A stretch of 64,000 nucleotides of DNA from NCBI RefSeq assembly GCF_006442965.1, contig NZ_VFWX01000007.1, positions 62,001-126,000 of the forward strand. Reading direction: 5' to 3'. Position numbers and translations under genes: made by a program. Source of the DNA: Mesorhizobium sp. CU3 (GTDB lineage: Bacteria > Pseudomonadota > Alphaproteobacteria > Rhizobiales > Rhizobiaceae). Positions 55,430-63,974 of the stretch are shown one piece after another (within the stretch, counting starts at the first letter, position 1; the number at the start of each line of letters is the position of its first letter). The notes under the pieces are model-generated. The model saw nothing but the letters and a program-made list of their open reading frames with translations. It was not told where the DNA came from and searched no databases.

Positions 55430-55457
55430 TTCGTGGCGGCTGAGTGGAGGCACAGTC

Positions 55458-56399
55458 ATGACACGCTCGCTTCTGGCCGGTGCCTGCGCCTCGGCTGCAA
55501 TCCTTCTGGCGCTGTCCGGCGCGAGCGCGCAGACCCAGGCCGCACCGCAACCCCCTGCCGCCGCCGATCAGCCTGCCCCGGATCAAGGGATGACCGATCA
55601 GGGCGCGTCGAGCACGTCCGATGCCGCTTCCGCCGACGACGACAAGCAGGCGCCGATCGCCTTCGAAGGCGGCCAGCTCACCATCACGCAGCCGGAACAG
55701 GACGGCGAGAAGGTGCTGGCCTATGACGGCAAGCAGCTCGCCAGCAACTACGACGTCTCCTTCGACAAGGTGGTCAAGATCGGCGACGTCAATGTCGCGC
55801 TGGTCGATGTCGGCGACGGCGGCAACCAGTGCGGACCGGCCAAGGTCATCGTCTGGAAGAAGGACGGCCAGATCGAGACCACCACGGTCGAGCAGGACGA
55901 ATGCGGCGCGCCACCGGCCGCGGTCGCCGACCAGGCCATCTATTTCGTGCCTTTCCTGCTGCCCGGAGAAACGAAGCCGGCGCTGCAATGGTCGCCGACC
56001 GACGGGCTGACGACATCCGGCAATTTGACCTACACGCCGGAACCCGGCACCGACTGGAAGGATCTCGACGCCTCGAAATACAGCTACATCGTCGACGCTT
56101 TCCACAACGAAGCGGTCTACAAGGCGGCCAAGGCGCTGCTGGGCGACGATATGCCAGACATGGCGACCAGCCTGCTGGTCAGCGGCGGGGATACCGAAAA
56201 GACCGCATCGGGCGCCTTCTACGCCACCGGCTGCGTGCCGCATGATTGCGGCGGCAATGACGGCTTCATGGCCATCGACCCGGCCAAGCACAAGGTCTAT
56301 TTCGCCCGCCGCGGCGACAATGGTCCGCTCACCTGGCCGCCTGTGAAGGATTGGCCGGCGGATATCAAGAAGGCGTATGACGACGCTCAAGGAAATTAG
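55458..56399 (+). CDS. Secreted protein with a C-terminal Ivy-like domain
   Basis: A 313-residue exported protein. Residues 1-24 form a signal peptide (ending SGASAQ); 25-65 are Ala/Pro/Gln/Asp-rich and probably disordered; 66-200 form an uncharacterised domain with cysteines 125 and 149. The C-terminal part (about 210-313) carries GCVPHDCGGNDG (Cys259, His262, Cys264), which matches the CKPHDC loop of Ivy-type lysozyme inhibitors, and YKAAKALLGDDMPDMATSLL. A role in inhibiting lysozyme or related muramidases in the periplasm is plausible (inference). TGGAGG precedes the ATG at 55458. Confidence 0.72.
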   Translation: MTRSLLAGACASAAILLALSGASAQTQAAPQPPAAADQPAPDQGMTDQGASSTSDAASADDDKQAPIAFEGGQLTITQPEQDGEKVLAYDGKQLASNYDVSFDKVVKIGDVNVALVDVGDGGNQCGPAKVIVWKKDGQIETTTVEQDECGAPPAAVADQAIYFVPFLLPGETKPALQWSPTDGLTTSGNLTYTPEPGTDWKDLDASKYSYIVDAFHNEAVYKAAKALLGDDMPDMATSLLVSGGDTEKTASGAFYATGCVPHDCGGNDGFMAIDPAKHKVYFARRGDNGPLTWPPVKDWPADIKKAYDDAQGN

Positions 56400-56423
56400 G
56401 GTGTATCGCGACGACCATCCCTG

Positions 56424-56606
56424 CCTTCGTCATTCTAGGGCGGAGCGACGCGCAGCGGAGCGCAGACCCTAGAATCCATGCCGTGACCGTTGGCGTAGAG
56501 TGCAAGCGGTGCAGAATTCTGAAACGCTGCGGCGCCTCGACGTCACGGCATGGATTCCAGGGTCTACGCGCGTCGCTTCGCTCCTTGCTCCGCCCAGGAA
56601 TGACGA
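56424..56606. repeat. Gene-less family A palindrome S5
   Basis: Left arm CCTTCGTCATTCTAGGGCGG onward to CCGTGAC (56424-56487), leader-like GTTGGCGTAGAGTGCAAGCG, apex GGTGCAGAATTCTG, right arm GTCACGGCATGGATTCCAGG onward to TGACGA (56541-56606). The interior matches the sequences on either side of the GIY-YIG gene in A2, joined without the gene. It lies in the gap 56400-56737, where no gene is seen. Confidence 0.85.
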
Positions 56607-56737
56607 CCGGTGGGAGGTTTTCGGCCAATCACCCATGTCGCGCTTACCTTTCCTGACAACGGTCCGCCCGGCTTGGCCCACGACTACGCCGTCTTCAACT
56701 GCTAGAGAGGCGCTACCATCACGAGGAGGCCCGCCCC

Positions 56738-57121
56738 ATGCGCAAACTCATCTCTACCGGTTCGCCTTTCGAAAAGACCGCCGGCTATTCGCGCGCGGTG
56801 GTGCAGGGCGACTGGTGTTTCGTCTCCGGCACGACCGGTTACGACTACACCACCATGACGATGCCGGAAACCGTCGAGGCGCAGACGCGCAATTGCCTTG
56901 CCACCATCGCCAAGGCCTTGGCCGACGGCGGCTTCGACATGGCCGATGTGGTGCGAGCGCATTATTACATCACCGACCAGACCCATGTTGACGTTGTCTT
57001 CCCGATCCTCGGCGAGGCGTTCGGCGACATCCGCCCGGCGGCGACGATGATCGTTTGCCAGCTCAACAAGCCGGAGATGAAGATCGAGATCGAGGTCACG
57101 GCGCTCCGGCGGACCGCTTGA
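56738..57121 (+). CDS. RidA family protein (YjgF/YER057c/UK114)
   Basis: A 127-residue protein of the RidA family, which hydrolyses reactive enamines and imines released by amino acid-degrading enzymes. Visible blocks are GDWCFVSGTTGYDYTTMTMP, TRNCLATIAKALADGGFDMA and VVRAHYYITDQTHVDVV. The family arginine expected near the active site is seen in DVVRAHYY. A glyoxalase-like gene starts ten bases downstream. Confidence 0.9.
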   Translation: MRKLISTGSPFEKTAGYSRAVVQGDWCFVSGTTGYDYTTMTMPETVEAQTRNCLATIAKALADGGFDMADVVRAHYYITDQTHVDVVFPILGEAFGDIRPAATMIVCQLNKPEMKIEIEVTALRRTA

Positions 57122-57131
57122 GGGTCGGCCC

Positions 57132-57485
57132 ATGGTGAAGGTCCGGCGCATCGTCGCCAACGTCGCGACGCAGGATATAGCGGCGGCGAAGCGTTTCTAT
57201 CAGGACGTGCTCGGCCTCGACATGCTGATGGATCAGAGCTGGATCGCCACCTATGGCTCGAATGAAAGCATGCAGGTGCAGGTCAGCGTCATGACGCAAG
57301 GCGGCTCCGGCACGCCGGTGCCGGACCTGTCGATCGAGGTCGACGACGTGGATGCGGCGCTCGATGCCATGAGGGCCGCGGGCTTCGTCGTCGAATACGG
57401 CCCGGCCGACGAGCCCTGGGGCGTGCGGCGCTTCTATGTCCGCGACCCGTTCGGCAGGCTGGTGAATATTTTGGCGCATCCGTGA
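57132..57485 (+). CDS. VOC (glyoxalase/bleomycin-resistance) family protein
   Basis: A 117-residue VOC-fold protein: [35 protein letters not shown] and [23 protein letters not shown] proteins bind metals and act as isomerases, dioxygenases or binding proteins; the activity here is not evident. It is probably co-transcribed with the RidA gene. Confidence 0.88.
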   Translation: MVKVRRIVANVATQDIAAAKRFYQDVLGLDMLMDQSWIATYGSNESMQVQVSVMTQGGSGTPVPDLSIEVDDVDAALDAMRAAGFVVEYGPADEPWGVRRFYVRDPFGRLVNILAHP

Positions 57486-57508
57486 GGGTTGAGCACGTAC
57501 TGATATGT

Positions 57509-57537
57509 CGGCGGGACAGAGGGGGGCGCGAAGGATC
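57509..57537. repeat. Family B remnant
   Basis: GTCGGCGGGACAGAGGGGGG followed by CGCGAAGGA. This is a deleted family B element, similar to the right end of the copy at 52735-52748, left in the short gap before leuB. Confidence 0.55.
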
Positions 57538-57619
57538 TCGGCGTCCGTCCTCTTGCGCGCAGCCCGCTTGGCGTTTAGCAAGGCCGCGGTTTCTCCAGAC
57601 ACTATTGGGACGGTTCTCC

Positions 57620-58723
57620 ATGGCTTCGAAAAATCTCTTCCTGCTCGCCGGCGACGGCATCGGCCCCGAGGCCATGGCCGAGGTGAAGAAGCTGATCGCT
57701 GCCATGAACGCCAAGCTCGGCAGCGGTTTTGCCACCGACGAGGGCCTGGTCGGCGGTTGCGCCTACGATGCGCATGGCGCGGCGATCTCGGATGCCGACA
57801 TGACAAAGGCGATGGCGGCGGACGCGGTGCTGTTCGGCGCTGTCGGCGGGCCGAAATGGGACAAGGTGCCTTACGAAGTGCGGCCCGAGGCCGGGCTCTT
57901 GCGCCTGCGCAAGGACATGGAGCTGTTCGCCAATCTTCGTCCGGCGATCTGCTATCCGGCCTTGGCCGCGTCCTCCTCGCTCAAACAGGACGTGGTCGAA
58001 GGTCTCGACATATTGATCGTGCGCGAGCTCACCGGCGGCGTCTATTTCGGCGAGCCGAAGCAGATCATCGATCTTGGCAACGGCCAGAAGCGCGGCATCG
58101 ACACGCAGGTCTATGACACGTTCGAGATCGAGCGGATTTCCGGCGTCGCCTTCGAGCTAGCGCGCACGCGCAGGAATCACGTCACCTCGATGGAAAAGCG
58201 CAACGTCATGAAATCGGGCGTGCTGTGGAACGAGGTGGTCACCCAGACGCACAACGCCAAGTATGCCGACGTCAAGCTCGACCACATGCTGGCCGATGCC
58301 GGCGGCATGCAGCTGGTGCGCTGGCCAAAACAGTTCGACGTCATCGTCACCGACAATCTGTTCGGCGACATGCTGTCCGACATCGCCGCCATGCTGACTG
58401 GTTCGATCGGAATGCTGCCTTCGGCCTCGCTCGGCGCGCCGGACGTCAAGACCAAGAAGCGCAAGGCGCTCTACGAGCCGGTGCACGGCTCGGCGCCCGA
58501 CATCGCCGGCAAGGGCATCGCCAACCCGATCGCCATGATCGCATCGTTTGCGATGTGCCTGCGCTATTCCTTCGGCATGGTGGCGGAAGCCGACAAGCTC
58601 GAAGCGGCGATCGCCGCCGTGCTCGACGACGGCCTGCGCACCAAGGACATTTTCTCCGACGGCATGAAGGAAGTCGGCACGGTTGAAATGGGCGACGCCA
58701 TCATCGCCAAATTCCTGGGCTGA
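57620..58723 (+). CDS. leuB: 3-isopropylmalate dehydrogenase
   Basis: A 367-residue LeuB, the NAD-dependent decarboxylating dehydrogenase of leucine biosynthesis. Motifs include [54 protein letters not shown] and [18 protein letters not shown]. The ATG at 57620 starts the conserved N-terminus ([13 protein letters not shown]). Its stop overlaps the start of the acetyltransferase gene (TGATG). In the genome neighbourhood it lies with leuD and asd. Confidence 0.96.
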   Translation: MASKNLFLLAGDGIGPEAMAEVKKLIAAMNAKLGSGFATDEGLVGGCAYDAHGAAISDADMTKAMAADAVLFGAVGGPKWDKVPYEVRPEAGLLRLRKDMELFANLRPAICYPALAASSSLKQDVVEGLDILIVRELTGGVYFGEPKQIIDLGNGQKRGIDTQVYDTFEIERISGVAFELARTRRNHVTSMEKRNVMKSGVLWNEVVTQTHNAKYADVKLDHMLADAGGMQLVRWPKQFDVIVTDNLFGDMLSDIAAMLTGSIGMLPSASLGAPDVKTKKRKALYEPVHGSAPDIAGKGIANPIAMIASFAMCLRYSFGMVAEADKLEAAIAAVLDDGLRTKDIFSDGMKEVGTVEMGDAIIAKFLG

Positions 58724-59208
58724 TGCCCGTCGAAATCCGCTGGGCGACGGTGGACGACGCGGCCGCGCTCGCCACCGTGCTTTGCGAAATGGCGACGCAT
58801 TACCGGCAGGCGCCGCTCGATCACAGCCGCGCCACGGCCACGGCGCGGCAATGGCTGGGCGACGAAAGCCCGTTCTATCCGCATTTCGCTTTGGCTTTCG
58901 TGGGCAGCGAGGTCGCCGGCCTCGCCTCGGTGGCGATAGCGCATCCCGGCATCGACCTCGAAAGGCTGCTGTTCCTGAAGGACCTGTTCGTGTTGGGCAG
59001 CGCGCGCAACCAGGGCACTGGGCGCGCGCTGATCGGCTTTCTCGCCGCCTATTGCCTCGACAAGGGCATCGGCCGCATCGACCTGACCACGGAAGACTGG
59101 AACGAAGGCGCGCTGCGCTTCTACGAGCGGCTCGGCGCGGACCGCCACGGCCAGAAAATCTTTCTCCGGCTGGCAGGCGAAGCGCTGAAGGAGGCCGCTA
59201 AAACCTAA
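58723..59208 (+). CDS. GNAT family N-acetyltransferase
   Basis: A 161-residue acetyltransferase with IRWATVDDAAALATVL, the motif A region LFVLGSARNQGTGRALIGFL and a C-terminal EGALRFYERLGA motif. The start overlaps the leuB stop by one base (TGATG), so it is translated from the same mRNA. The substrate is unknown. It converges with the DUF805 gene and their stop codons overlap by 11 bases. Confidence 0.9.
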   Translation: MPVEIRWATVDDAAALATVLCEMATHYRQAPLDHSRATATARQWLGDESPFYPHFALAFVGSEVAGLASVAIAHPGIDLERLLFLKDLFVLGSARNQGTGRALIGFLAAYCLDKGIGRIDLTTEDWNEGALRFYERLGADRHGQKIFLRLAGEALKEAAKT

Positions 59209-59905
59209 TTCCAGTCGGCACCGGCCCATGTTTGTTTTCGCCGGCCTGGGAGGGGATCAGGCCGAACACCACCATCATGAGCCAGCCGATATAGGGCACG
59301 AAGTACAGGATCGCGAGCCAGCCGGTCAGGCCGACATCGTGCAGCCGGCGCACCAGCAGCGCGACCCAGGGCAGGATGGTGAGGAGCACGTAGATCGCGA
59401 CAAGGCCGAACATGACGATCGGCAGCTCGCCGCCGCGTTCGAAATCGTCGCCCGACAAGTCGAAAAAGAGGCCGATGGTGACGAGGACGGCGAAGCCGAT
59501 CGCCCAGAACAGGCAAAAGCTCCAGAACTCCTTGCGCCGGGCGCGGCTGTTGAAGTTCACGTAATTTACGGTCAGGGCGCGCCAGAAATAGCTCCAGAGG
59601 CCGGTCGTTTCCGGCGCCCCGTTTTCGGCGTTGCGGCCGAAATGCGGGGGCGTTGCGGGCGTGCCCGGCAACGGCGGGGCCGCCGCGACCGGCGTGGTGT
59701 TGTCCGCCAGACCGGTCACACGGGCATGGACCGAGAAGATGGCGGTGGCCCGCTCGCCATTCGGCTGGAATTCGACCGCGTCGCCTTTGACCAGGTTCAT
59801 CTCGCGGTGCAGATCCTCGCGCGCGAAGCTGTAGCGCTTGCCGTCGGCGCCGGTGATGAAGCCGAAGCGCTGCTCCGCATCGTAGTGAAGAATCTCGCCG
59901 CGCAT
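59198..59905 (-). CDS. DUF805 membrane protein with an N-terminal cold-shock-like domain
   Basis: A 235-residue two-domain protein. Residues 1 to about 65 resemble a cold-shock/OB fold (GEILHYDAEQRFGFITGADG, then KRYSFAREDL). A Pro/Ala-rich linker follows to about 95. The rest is a DUF805 membrane domain with about four segments and the motifs SRARRKEFWSF and VRRLHDVGLTGWLAI. DUF805 function is unknown. The ATG at 59905 starts the cold-shock-like domain. The domain combination suggests a membrane-tethered nucleic-acid-binding module (inference). Confidence 0.78.
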   Translation of the reverse strand: MRGEILHYDAEQRFGFITGADGKRYSFAREDLHREMNLVKGDAVEFQPNGERATAIFSVHARVTGLADNTTPVAAAPPLPGTPATPPHFGRNAENGAPETTGLWSYFWRALTVNYVNFNSRARRKEFWSFCLFWAIGFAVLVTIGLFFDLSGDDFERGGELPIVMFGLVAIYVLLTILPWVALLVRRLHDVGLTGWLAILYFVPYIGWLMMVVFGLIPSQAGENKHGPVPTGIRF

Positions 59906-60000
59906 TGCCGTTCCCCCGCGTCGCGTCGGTCCAGACTGTTCAAAGTTACGGCCGTTCGCAAGGGGCATACGATGAAGCGATCTGCACGCACCACGCTGTC

Positions 60001-60192
60001 GTCATCCACGGGCGGAGCAAGGAGCGAAGCGACGCGGCGCAGACCCGAGGATCCATGCCGTTACCTATCAGCGTCACCGCGGTGCAGAACGACCTCTGTT
60101 CTGCACCGTCTTTACCCTTCGCGCGAGGTTACGGCATGGATCCTCGGGTCTACGCGTCCGCTTCGCTCCCGCTCCGCCCGTGGATGACGAAG
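60001..60192. repeat. Gene-less family A palindrome S6
   Basis: Left arm GTCATCCACGGGCGGAGCAA onward to GCCGTTACC, right arm GGTTACGGCATGGATCCTCG onward to GATGACGAAG. The apex is a clear hairpin, GGTGCAGAAC and GTTCTGCACC with a 7-base loop (about 60080-60106). It fills most of the gap 59906-60290, where no gene is seen. Confidence 0.85.
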
Positions 60193-60290
60193 TTCGGATG
60201 GCTCAGCTAATCGCGAAGGTTGCGATTTGCCACCAGCATTCGCTGCTTGCCACCGGCATTCGTCGCGGGTCGGCTCCCAGCCTCGCGACC

Positions 60291-62192
60291 CTAAGCCGGC
60301 CGCTTCTTCTGCTTCTTGCGCTTTGCCGGCTGGTCGGATTTCGGCCTGTCGAACTTTGGCCCTTCGAACTTCGGCCTGTCGAATTTCGCCTTGCCGGGCT
60401 TCTTCGCCCAGGGCTTTGAGTCCGGCGTCCCGGCAGGCTGACGTTCGCTCGGCGCCCGCTTTTCGAACCCGGCCGCACCCTGCTCGAAACCGCGCTTGCC
60501 GCGATGCGGCTTCTTGTCCGGCTTCGGCGGCTGATAGCCGGCGCGTGACAGGTCCGGCGTGCCGTCGATGCGCCTGACCGCGATGCTGCCCTGCAGCTTG
60601 CGGTCGGGGCCGATCGCGGCGACGAAGCGGTCGGCCCAGTCGGCGGCGATCTGCACGAAGGTTTCCTCCGGCTGCATCTTGATGGCGCCGATCTCGCGCT
60701 TGGACATGCCGGCGGTGCGGCACAGCATCGGGATCAGCCAGCGCGGCTCGGCATTCTGCCGGCGGCCGACCGACAGCGAAAACCAGACGCTGTCGCCGAA
60801 ATCGTCGCGGCGGCTCGGCGCCTCGTCGCGCCCGGTGAATTTTTCGCCCGCCGGTTTTTCACGCGAGGGCGTGAAGGGCGCGACCTCCATCAGGTCCTCC
60901 GGCGCCGAGCGGCTGGAGCGGCAAAGCCGCACGAAGGCGGCCGCCACCTGTTCGGCGCCGTGCTGCGTGAGCAGCGTGTCGATGAAACCGCGTTCGTCCT
61001 CGCTGACCGGCTCGCTGAGCGCGAGGTCGGCCAGGATGCGCTCGTCGTCGCGGCGCAGCACCTCGTCGGCCGAGGGCGGGCTCGCCCATGTCGCCTTGAT
61101 GCCGGCATTGGCAAGCAGCCGCTCGGCGCGCCTGCGGGCATTGCCGGGCACGATCAGCGCGCTGACGCCCTTGCGCCCGGCGCGACCGGTGCGACCACTG
61201 CGGTGCAGCAGCGTTTCCGGGTTGCTCGGCAGGTCGGCATGGACGACCAGCTCGAGACTGGGCAGGTCGATGCCGCGCGCCGCGACATCGGTTGCGATGC
61301 AGACCCTGGCGCGGCCGTCGCGCATCGCCTGAAGCGCGTGGCTGCGTTCGTTCTGGCTGAGCTCGCCAGACAACGCCACGACGGAGAAATTGCGGTTGTT
61401 GAAGCGCGCGGTGAGATGATTGACGGCGGCGCGGGTGTTGCAGAACACCAGCGCGTTGCCAGCTTCATAGTAGCGCAGCACGTTGATGATGGCGTTTTCC
61501 CGGTCGACTTGGGCGACGTTGAGTGCCCGGTATTCGATGTCGAGATGCTGTTTCTCCTCGCCCCCGGCCGAAATGCGCACGGCGTCGCGCTGGTAGTTCT
61601 TCGCCAGCGTGGCGATGGCGCGCGGCACGGTGGCAGAAAACATCAGCGTGCGGCGCTCGGTGGGCGCGGCGTCTAGGATGAATTCGAGATCTTCGCGAAA
61701 ACCGAGATCGAGCATCTCGTCGGCTTCGTCCAGCACGACTGCTTTCAAGGCCGACATGTCGAGCGCGCTGCGCGTGATGTGGTCGCGCAGCCGCCCCGGC
61801 GTGCCGACGACGATATGGGCGCCGCGCTCCAGCGCGCGCCGCTCCGTGCGCATGTCCATGCCGCCGACGCATGACGCGATTTGCGCGCCGGTCAGTTCAT
61901 AGAGCCATTCCAGCTCGCGGCGCACCTGCAGCGCCAGCTCGCGCGTCGGCGCCACGACCAGGCCCAGCGGCGCGCCGGCATCGGCGAAGCGCTCGGCGCC
62001 GCCGAGAAGCGTCGGCGCCACCGCAAGGCCGAAGGCGACGGTCTTGCCGGAGCCGGTCTGCGCCGAAACCAGCGCGTCGGCCTCGCCGAGCTCGGGCCCC
62101 AGCACCGCCTGCTGCACCGGCGTCAGCTGGGCATAGCCGCGCTTTTCCAGCGCCTGCGCCAACGCAGGAACGATCGTTTCGAAACTGGACAT
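60291..62192 (-). CDS. DEAD-box RNA helicase with C-terminal DbpA-like domain and basic tail
   Basis: A 633-residue ATP-dependent RNA helicase. Motifs in order: Q-motif region (YAQLTPVQQAV), AQTGSGKT (44-51), PTRELALQVRRELEWL, LDEADEMLD, FSATVPRAIA, ARGIDLPSLELVVHAD and HRSGRTGRAG. A DbpA-type RNA-binding domain follows (about 480-555; FSLSVGRRQNAEPRWLIPM). The last 80 residues are a Lys/Pro/Phe/Asp-rich tail with repeated KFDRPKFEGPKFDRPK units. It probably works in ribosome assembly or cold adaptation. A long palindrome lies upstream. Confidence 0.94.
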   Translation of the reverse strand: MSSFETIVPALAQALEKRGYAQLTPVQQAVLGPELGEADALVSAQTGSGKTVAFGLAVAPTLLGGAERFADAGAPLGLVVAPTRELALQVRRELEWLYELTGAQIASCVGGMDMRTERRALERGAHIVVGTPGRLRDHITRSALDMSALKAVVLDEADEMLDLGFREDLEFILDAAPTERRTLMFSATVPRAIATLAKNYQRDAVRISAGGEEKQHLDIEYRALNVAQVDRENAIINVLRYYEAGNALVFCNTRAAVNHLTARFNNRNFSVVALSGELSQNERSHALQAMRDGRARVCIATDVAARGIDLPSLELVVHADLPSNPETLLHRSGRTGRAGRKGVSALIVPGNARRRAERLLANAGIKATWASPPSADEVLRRDDERILADLALSEPVSEDERGFIDTLLTQHGAEQVAAAFVRLCRSSRSAPEDLMEVAPFTPSREKPAGEKFTGRDEAPSRRDDFGDSVWFSLSVGRRQNAEPRWLIPMLCRTAGMSKREIGAIKMQPEETFVQIAADWADRFVAAIGPDRKLQGSIAVRRIDGTPDLSRAGYQPPKPDKKPHRGKRGFEQGAAGFEKRAPSERQPAGTPDSKPWAKKPGKAKFDRPKFEGPKFDRPKSDQPAKRKKQKKRPA

Positions 62193-62240
62193 TCTTCTCT
62201 TTCGGAATTCGGAGCTGCTGAAGGCCCGTCGATGGGCTAA

Positions 62241-62383
62241 GGTGTGTTGATATTCAGGTGATGCCGGCCTGCAAACGCCGGTTTCCTGCGCTTCCGGTGC
62301 TCACGTACTTTAAGTACGCTCCGCTCCGGTTCTCGAAAACCACCGTTTTCGGCTCGGCCTGACCTGAATCTCAACACACCCTA
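62241..62383. repeat. Family F palindrome between helicase and asd
   Basis: Outer arms GGTGTGTTGATATTCAGGTG (62241-62260) and CCTGAATCTCAACACACC (62364-62381). Inner parts are GCCGGCCTGCAAACGCCGGT, an ACGTACTTTAAGTACG hairpin and CGGCTCGGCCTGACC. It takes up much of the gene-free 62193-62763 interval. The bases 62384-62680 contain open frames in several phases but none with convincing coding character. Confidence 0.75.
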
Positions 62384-62702
62384 GTGCCGGCGGGCGCTGA
62401 AGCGCCGCAAGGCCGGACGGTTGGGTGGTTCCTACTTCTTGGCGACGCCATTGTACAGGGCAGGCGCCAATTGACTCTTTCCGCAAACCGCGTAAAAGCC
62501 CGCGTCGAACGGGATCGTTATTCGATGCGCGGCCTCTTGATGGCTCTTCTTGCACTCGACGCCCCCAGCCTCAATGCGAACCATTGGGCCGGGCGCTTCG
62601 GCGCGTCCGCTCGTTCCAGCAAAACTACGGCCAAAACCACCACCAAAACGGTGTGATCCCCTTGGCCTAACCACCCTCTCCCGGGTCCGGCCCGGGGGAC
62701 GG

Positions 62703-62726
62703 AACCCGCTTAGGCCGGCGGGTTTT
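62703..62726 (+). promoter_or_regulatory. Leader hairpin with T-run just upstream of asd
   Basis: AACCCGC (62703-62709), an 8-base loop, GCGGGTT (62718-62724), then TT. Just before it is a second GC stem (CCCGGGTCCGGCCCGGG, about 62683-62699). A terminator-like hairpin 40 bases before an amino acid biosynthesis gene hints at attenuation, but no leader peptide or known riboswitch is recognised, and it could simply be the end of another transcript. Confidence 0.4.
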
Positions 62727-62763
62727 CTCCAAAAACCAAGCGGAGAGGGACAAGGAGATTACG

Positions 62764-63798
62764 ATGAGTTTCAAGGTTGCGGTAGTCGGCGCCACGGGCA
62801 ATGTGGGCCGCGAAATGCTCAACATTCTGGACGAGCGCGGCTTTCCGGTGAGTGAGGTCGTGGCGCTGGCGTCGCGGCGCAGCCAGGGCACCGAAGTGTC
62901 CTTCGGCGACCGCACGCTGAAGGTCAGGGCGCTCGACCAGTATGATTTTTCCGACACCGACATCTGCGTGATGTCGGCGGGCGGCAATGTCTCCAAGGAA
63001 TGGTCGCCGAAGATCGGCAAGCAGGGCTGCGTCGTCATCGATAATTCGTCGGCCTTCCGCTACGACCAGGACGTGCCGCTGATCGTGCCGGAAGTGAATC
63101 CGGACGCGATCGAGCAGTTCTCGCGCAAGAACATCATCGCCAATCCGAACTGCTCGACCGCGCAGCTCGTCGTGGCGCTGAAGCCGCTGCACGACGTCGC
63201 CACCATCAAGCGTGTCGTCGTCGCCACCTACCAGTCGGTGTCGGGCGCCGGCAAGGAAGGCATGGACGAGCTGTTCACCCAGACGCGCGCGGTGTTCGTC
63301 GCCGACCAGGTCGACGTCAAGAAGTTCACCAAGCGCATCGCCTTCAACGTCATTCCGCATATCGACGTCTTCCTCGACGACGGCTTCACCAAGGAAGAGT
63401 GGAAGATGGTCGCCGAGACCAAGAAGATGCTCGACCCCAAGATCAAGCTGACGGCGACCTGCGTGCGCGTGCCGGTCTTCATCGGCCATTCGGAAGCGGT
63501 CAACATCGAGTTCGAAAAGCCCATCACGGCCGACGAGGCGCGCGAGATCCTGCGCGAGGCGCCGGGATGCCAGGTGCTCGATAAGCGCGAGAATGGCGGC
63601 TACATCACGCCGCTGGAATCGGCCGGCGAGGACGCTACCTTCATCTCGCGCATCCGCGAGGATTCGACGGTCGACAACGGGTTGTCGATGTGGGTCGTCT
63701 CCGACAATCTGCGCAAAGGCGCGGCGCTCAATGCCGTGCAGATCGCCGAGCTCCTGGTCGAGCGCGGCCTGATCCAGCCGAAGAAGAAGGCGGCCTGA
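62764..63798 (+). CDS. asd: Aspartate-semialdehyde dehydrogenase
   Basis: A 344-residue Asd, which reduces aspartyl phosphate to the semialdehyde for lysine, methionine, threonine and diaminopimelate synthesis. The NADP-binding motif is GATGNVG (10-16), the active-site cysteine is Cys130 (NPNCSTAQLV), and the VRVPVFIGHSEAVNIEF block carries the catalytic His. The length is normal. The ATG at 62764 is preceded by GACAAGGAG. Unlike many clusters, no lysC or leu gene is directly adjacent. Confidence 0.96.
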   Translation: MSFKVAVVGATGNVGREMLNILDERGFPVSEVVALASRRSQGTEVSFGDRTLKVRALDQYDFSDTDICVMSAGGNVSKEWSPKIGKQGCVVIDNSSAFRYDQDVPLIVPEVNPDAIEQFSRKNIIANPNCSTAQLVVALKPLHDVATIKRVVVATYQSVSGAGKEGMDELFTQTRAVFVADQVDVKKFTKRIAFNVIPHIDVFLDDGFTKEEWKMVAETKKMLDPKIKLTATCVRVPVFIGHSEAVNIEFEKPITADEAREILREAPGCQVLDKRENGGYITPLESAGEDATFISRIREDSTVDNGLSMWVVSDNLRKGAALNAVQIAELLVERGLIQPKKKAA

Positions 63799-63917
63799 CG
63801 GCTGTTTGATTAACGCTCACGGGCTGTTCCGCCGCTGCCGCGGCGGGCCCTCCGCGGGGGCGCCGAACGATCGGCGGCCCGCGGTCGCGGGCTCGGCCTT
63901 CGGCCGGGGGCGCCATT

Positions 63918-63974
63918 TCCTTCTCCCCTGTTTACGGGGAGAAGGTGCCCGAAGGGCGGATGAGGGGCAGCGCC
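63918..63974. repeat. Family C repeat half at the window end
   Basis: CCTTCTCCCCTGTTTACGGG then TGCCCGAAGGGCGGATGAGG and GGCAGCGCC, matching the half-units at 32262 and 47051. Its inverted partner, if any, lies beyond base 64000. The preceding 63799-63917 is very GC-rich with several short hairpins and no gene. Confidence 0.7.

Noticed and set aside
62432..62674. Short frames on both strands in the gap before asd
   Set aside because: Several overlapping frames of similar length, no ribosome-binding site, no signal or domain; the region looks non-coding.
62703..62726. Known riboswitch upstream of asd
   Set aside because: The sequence does not match a lysine or SAM riboswitch that I can recognise; kept only as a possible leader hairpin.
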